Shown: one piece after another, positions 5,076-6,838 of the stretch
Position numbering within the stretch: the first letter of the stretch is position 1
Layout of the letters: every line of letters begins with the position of its first letter
NCBI GenBank assembly: GCA_030630585.1
Contig: DAOVMU010000081.1
Coordinates: 1-6,838, forward strand
Origin: Candidatus Bathyarchaeota archaeon
GTDB lineage: Archaea; Thermoproteota; Bathyarchaeia; Bathyarchaeales; Bathycorpusculaceae
DNA: 6,838 nucleotides
Direction of reading: 5' to 3'
Position numbers and translations under genes: made by a program
Notes under the pieces: generated by a model
The model's input: the letters and a program-made list of their open reading frames with translations, nothing else
What the model was told of the DNA's origin: nothing
Database searches by the model: none

Positions 5076-5108
5076 TATCCATTTCATCTTCACTGTTGGA
5101 GCACTTGG

Positions 5109-5117
5109 TATTTAAAA
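5109..5117 (-). promoter_or_regulatory. TATA box of the zinc-ribbon membrane protein gene
   Basis: The minus strand reads TTTTAAATA. Expected transcription start is near 5086, giving a leader of about 22 bases that contains the ribosome-binding site. Confidence 0.6.
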
Positions 5118-5178
5118 GGTGCACCTGACTCATTGAAAAGCGGTAATGCAACATCACAGATATATTGCAGTTGGGTAA

Positions 5179-5259
5179 GCAAGTTAGCTTGCGCGTGAAG
5201 TGACATTTTCACTCAAAGACTTCGTGAGTTTGAGATGATAAGCAAAGAAGATTTCTTCT
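5179..5259. repeat. Cluster of short inverted repeats between two minus-strand genes
   Basis: The stretch from 5118 to 5301 holds no gene I can support. Within it four short inverted repeats follow closely: GCAAG/CTTGC (5179-5183/5188-5192), AGTGA/TCACT (5199-5203/5209-5213), CTCAAA/TTTGAG (5212-5217/5229-5234) and AGAAG/CTTCT (5246-5250/5255-5259). It lies 3' of the RDD gene, so it may be a structured 3' region or termination zone, but no long T-tract is present on the minus strand. Confidence 0.35.
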
Positions 5260-5301
5260 GAAAGACAAGTCGCTCCGCCAGATCGGGTTCAGCCATCGTA
5301 C

Positions 5302-5883
5302 CTAGTTCAGTTCTTTTCCACAGTGCAGACAATATTTGGCATCCTTTGGCAATTTGTGCCCGCAGTAAGGACAAAACTTTGTAGCGGATGATGTGGCTAA
5401 AACTGATAACGCGGAACTACCGGTTGAAACAATTGTAGTTCCAGCCATGCGGTCACTCACTTTTTGATGTGGATCACCTGAGGTTGCTAAGCCAATCACT
5501 GTATCTATGAGAACCAGAACCCAGTAAATCTTGCTTACGTTTCTGATGAAAGCCAAATCCAAAGGAGGCTTTTGTCCATCGAGTTTTCTAGTAGTCAAAT
5601 TCATGATTTTCTTGCCAAACGTCGATCCATAGTAAGTCTCAAACAAGGTAAAGTACAAGACGCTGAGAATCCCTGCAAAGAACGGAAATGACAAAGGGTT
5701 AAACATGTACCAAGGCAAGCTCGTTGCCACCGATATTACAATAAACGGTAGTAAGATAATTGCTGCAATAACCAAAGTGAACGCGCCGACGATTATGTTG
5801 TCGATAATAAAAGCGACAAGTCTCCTTATCCAGTGATCTTGAAGCATGGAGTCACTTCCAATTCTTTCGAAGCCTGTTGACAT
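5302..5883 (-). CDS. RDD family membrane protein with C-terminal zinc ribbon
   Basis: This 193-aa protein has the RDD layout. Arginines R20-R21 lead into a first membrane stretch with D28 (RRLVAFIIDNIIVGAF, long hydrophobic run to about 52). A second follows at about 66-84 (PFFAGILSVLYFTLFETYYG), then the family signature GSTFGKKIMNLTTRKLDG (86-103). A third is at about 119-133 (IYWVLVLIDTVIGLA), then QKVSDRMAGTTIV (140-152), another family hallmark. The tail adds a zinc ribbon, C171-C174 and C185-C188 (CPYCGHKL, CLHCGKEL). RDD proteins are polytopic membrane proteins; some bacterial members affect Na+/H+ balance, but no function is established for ribbon-bearing archaeal ones. ATG 5883 is favoured by a TATA box at 5919-5926 giving a 14-base leader; M13 (5847) is the alternative. 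The promoter carries a spaced direct repeat. Confidence 0.9.
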   Translation of the reverse strand: MSTGFERIGSDSMLQDHWIRRLVAFIIDNIIVGAFTLVIAAIILLPFIVISVATSLPWYMFNPLSFPFFAGILSVLYFTLFETYYGSTFGKKIMNLTTRKLDGQKPPLDLAFIRNVSKIYWVLVLIDTVIGLATSGDPHQKVSDRMAGTTIVSTGSSALSVLATSSATKFCPYCGHKLPKDAKYCLHCGKELN

Positions 5884-5894
5884 GATTTTCCACG

Positions 5895-5934
5895 AGCCTA
5901 TTCTTGTATGACCCTAGACTATATAGCCTATTCT
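5895..5934 (-). promoter_or_regulatory. RDD gene promoter: TATA box with a 30-bp-spaced direct repeat
   Basis: The minus strand has CTATATAG at 5919-5926, a good TATA box with expected transcription start near 5897. The 10-mer AGAATAGGCT occurs exactly twice on that strand, at 5925-5934 (touching the BRE/TATA) and at 5895-5904 (around the transcription start). The offset is 30 bp, close to three helical turns, so both copies face the same side of DNA. This suits a regulator that binds cooperatively; it is an inference. Confidence 0.5.
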
Positions 5935-6040
5935 GCCCTTCCCAAAAAAACTAAAAACGTGAACCAAAACCGGATATATTTCTTCTTGATTGCGTAGACA
6001 TTTCCAAACGAGTTCAACAGACTAAAGGCTAAGAATGCAG

Positions 6041-6048
6041 TTTATAAA
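6041..6048 (+). promoter_or_regulatory. TATA box of the DUF167 gene
   Basis: TTTATAAA is a near-ideal archaeal TATA box. Transcription would begin at about 6071, on or next to the TTG at 6070, or about 11 bases before the GTG at 6082. Confidence 0.7.
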
Positions 6049-6069
6049 GCAAGATCATACAAGTGATTC

Positions 6070-6357
6070 TTGTGTAAATCTGTGAAAATTAAAAAAATAA
6101 AGCAAGGTGTAATCTTGGAAGTATACGTTAAGCCAAGGTCAAATGAATTCAAAATTAAGGCTGAAGGAGACGAGATTGTAGTTTTCTGCAGAGAGGAACC
6201 TGCCAAGGGAAAAGTGAACAAGGAACTCATCAAAGAGCTTTCAAGACTGTTCCATAGGAATGTGGAGCTTGTTTCCGGTTTTACTTCTAAGCAAAAGAGA
6301 CTTTTGATAAAAAACGCTGGAAAAAGCGAAGTACAACATATACTGCTGTGCAAATGA
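6070..6357 (+). CDS. DUF167 (YggU) family protein
   Basis: This small cytoplasmic protein (95 aa from TTG 6070, or 91 aa from GTG 6082) matches family DUF167/YggU. The hallmarks are GVILEVYVKPRSNEFKI (about 13-29 from the TTG), the EEPAKGKVNKELIKELSRL block (about 42-60) and the VSGFTSKQKRLLIKN segment (about 68-82). The fold is a small alpha/beta domain; function is unknown despite wide conservation. An in-frame TGA at 6064-6066 blocks earlier starts. The TATA box places transcription start about at 6071, which favours GTG 6082 with a short leader, or else a truly leaderless TTG; no ribosome-binding site precedes either. It is convergent with the aRF1 gene, 26 bases apart. Confidence 0.9.
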   Translation: MCKSVKIKKIKQGVILEVYVKPRSNEFKIKAEGDEIVVFCREEPAKGKVNKELIKELSRLFHRNVELVSGFTSKQKRLLIKNAGKSEVQHILLCK

Positions 6358-6383
6358 CTTCTTGAAAAATGATGGTTATTCTG

Positions 6384-6838
6384 CTAATTTTGAAGTTTGA
6401 AACGTAATATTGCTGCTATCCCACCGAAAGATTTCTTTAGCATTTGTCCTTCTTCTGTTTCGTCGGAAATCATTTCCACTTCGGTGTTTGCTTGTTCGGC
6501 TAGTTCAGCGAAGTTTTCTATAACGTCTTGTGTGTCCGCTGTGCTTAAGGTGTGGGCTTTGCATTTTGGGCAAGGTTTTCCAAAAAGATTCTGCTCGAAA
6601 CTTGTCAACGTTTGACTCTTCAATGTGTGTTGCTGCTCATAACTGCACGCGTTACATTTCACCCTGACGCGCAATATGTCTAGCCCTTCGGAAAGCAGCA
6701 GCGTTTTGACGGCACCTGCTTCCAGAGTTTTTCTAACTTCTTCTTCACCGTACGTTGTCAATCCTGTGTCATGTCCGATTTCGTAAAGGAACCGTTGCAT
6801 TACTTCTTTCTCTTCTATGTAGCGTATTTTCCGCACTA
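6384..6838 (-). CDS. prf1: Peptide chain release factor aRF1, C-terminal part (5' end outside window)
   Basis: The C-terminal 151 codons of the archaeal class I release factor, which recognises all three stop codons in the ribosome and triggers peptide release. The full protein has about 410 residues; the NIKS and GGQ parts lie beyond the right edge. Visible here are VRKIRYIEEKEVMQRFLYEI, which opens domain 3, and the stretch GLTTYGEEEVRKTLEAGAV. Four cysteines in CNAC and CPKC (61, 64, 89, 92, counted from the GTG at 6836) form the archaeal zinc site in domain 3. The family-typical C-terminus includes DETEEGQMLKKSFGGIAAIL. The GTG at 6836 is an internal valine of the conserved stretch and not the real start. 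Domain 3 is where aRF1 meets aEF1A, its GTPase partner. The stop is TAG at 6384-6386. Confidence 0.95.
   Translation of the reverse strand, partial: VRKIRYIEEKEVMQRFLYEIGHDTGLTTYGEEEVRKTLEAGAVKTLLLSEGLDILRVRVKCNACSYEQQHTLKSQTLTSFEQNLFGKPCPKCKAHTLSTADTQDVIENFAELAEQANTEVEMISDETEEGQMLKKSFGGIAAILRFKLQN

Noticed and set aside
4908..5198. Plus-strand open frame of 96 codons
   Set aside because: It is antisense to the zinc-ribbon membrane protein and its promoter, with no protein-like features.
5225..5262. Possible C/D box small RNA (ATGATA followed by CTGA)
   Set aside because: The C box does not match RTGATGA, no internal D'/C' pair is visible, and the spacing is unconvincing.
6042..6353. Minus-strand open frame of 103 codons
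   Set aside because: It is a shadow of the DUF167 gene, which has family motifs and a strong promoter.
1..6838. Defence island, CRISPR array or transposon
   Set aside because: I found no spaced direct-repeat array, no transposase and no toxin, nuclease or CRISPR-associated gene. The genes are housekeeping or unknown, on alternating strands with separate promoters.

Overview
The window looks archaeal, most likely from the Bathyarchaeia (MCG) or a related lineage of the TACK group; this is inference from gene content and signals. It carries the C-terminal part of an archaeal-type class I release factor (aRF1), a family PF04008 adenosine-specific kinase, a stand-alone archaeal-type LigD 3'-phosphoesterase and a GH3-like adenylating protein. 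Several genes show TATA-like boxes about 25-40 bases before the start codon with very short leaders, as in archaea. The tRNA gene has no encoded CCA. Most genes are single transcription units on alternating strands, so this reads as ordinary chromosome and not as a mobile island or operon.

Region by region: (1) 1-533, minus: the 5' two thirds or so of a probable HTH (bacterio-opsin-activator-like) regulator, running off the left edge. Its TATA box is bracketed by two copies of an 18-bp repeat, each holding a dyad. A small basic protein gene (644-877, plus) diverges from it and ends in a hairpin/T-tract terminator. (2) 878-1434: mostly gene debris, including a frameshifted small gene (1181-1331) behind a good TATA box and a 12-bp perfect palindrome, plus a possible startless remnant on the other strand. 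(3) 1435-1653: an unrecognised 72-aa helical protein, convergent with the adenosine-specific kinase (1768-2262, minus). (4) 2324-2713, minus: LigD-type 3'-phosphoesterase, followed by tRNA-Ala(TGC) at 2805-2878. (5) 2959-3447: a 12-cysteine DUF3795 protein, then a short GH3-family protein (3556-4692) whose stop codon interlocks with the convergent zinc-ribbon membrane protein (4689-5063, minus). (6) 5064-5301: intergenic DNA rich in short inverted repeats. (7) 5302-5883, minus: an RDD membrane protein with a C-terminal zinc ribbon. (8) 6070-6357, plus: DUF167/YggU-family protein, apparently nearly leaderless. (9) 6384-6838, minus: C-terminal part of aRF1.

Functional ties between genes are weak: translation (tRNA-Ala, aRF1), DNA end repair (phosphoesterase), and two neighbouring zinc-ribbon membrane proteins of unknown role. 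The most unusual items are the paired operators around the regulator promoter, the GH3 protein lacking its C-terminal domain, the gene debris at 0.9-1.3 kb, and a 30-bp-spaced direct repeat at the RDD promoter. I see no CRISPR, insertion sequence, prophage or recognisable defence system.
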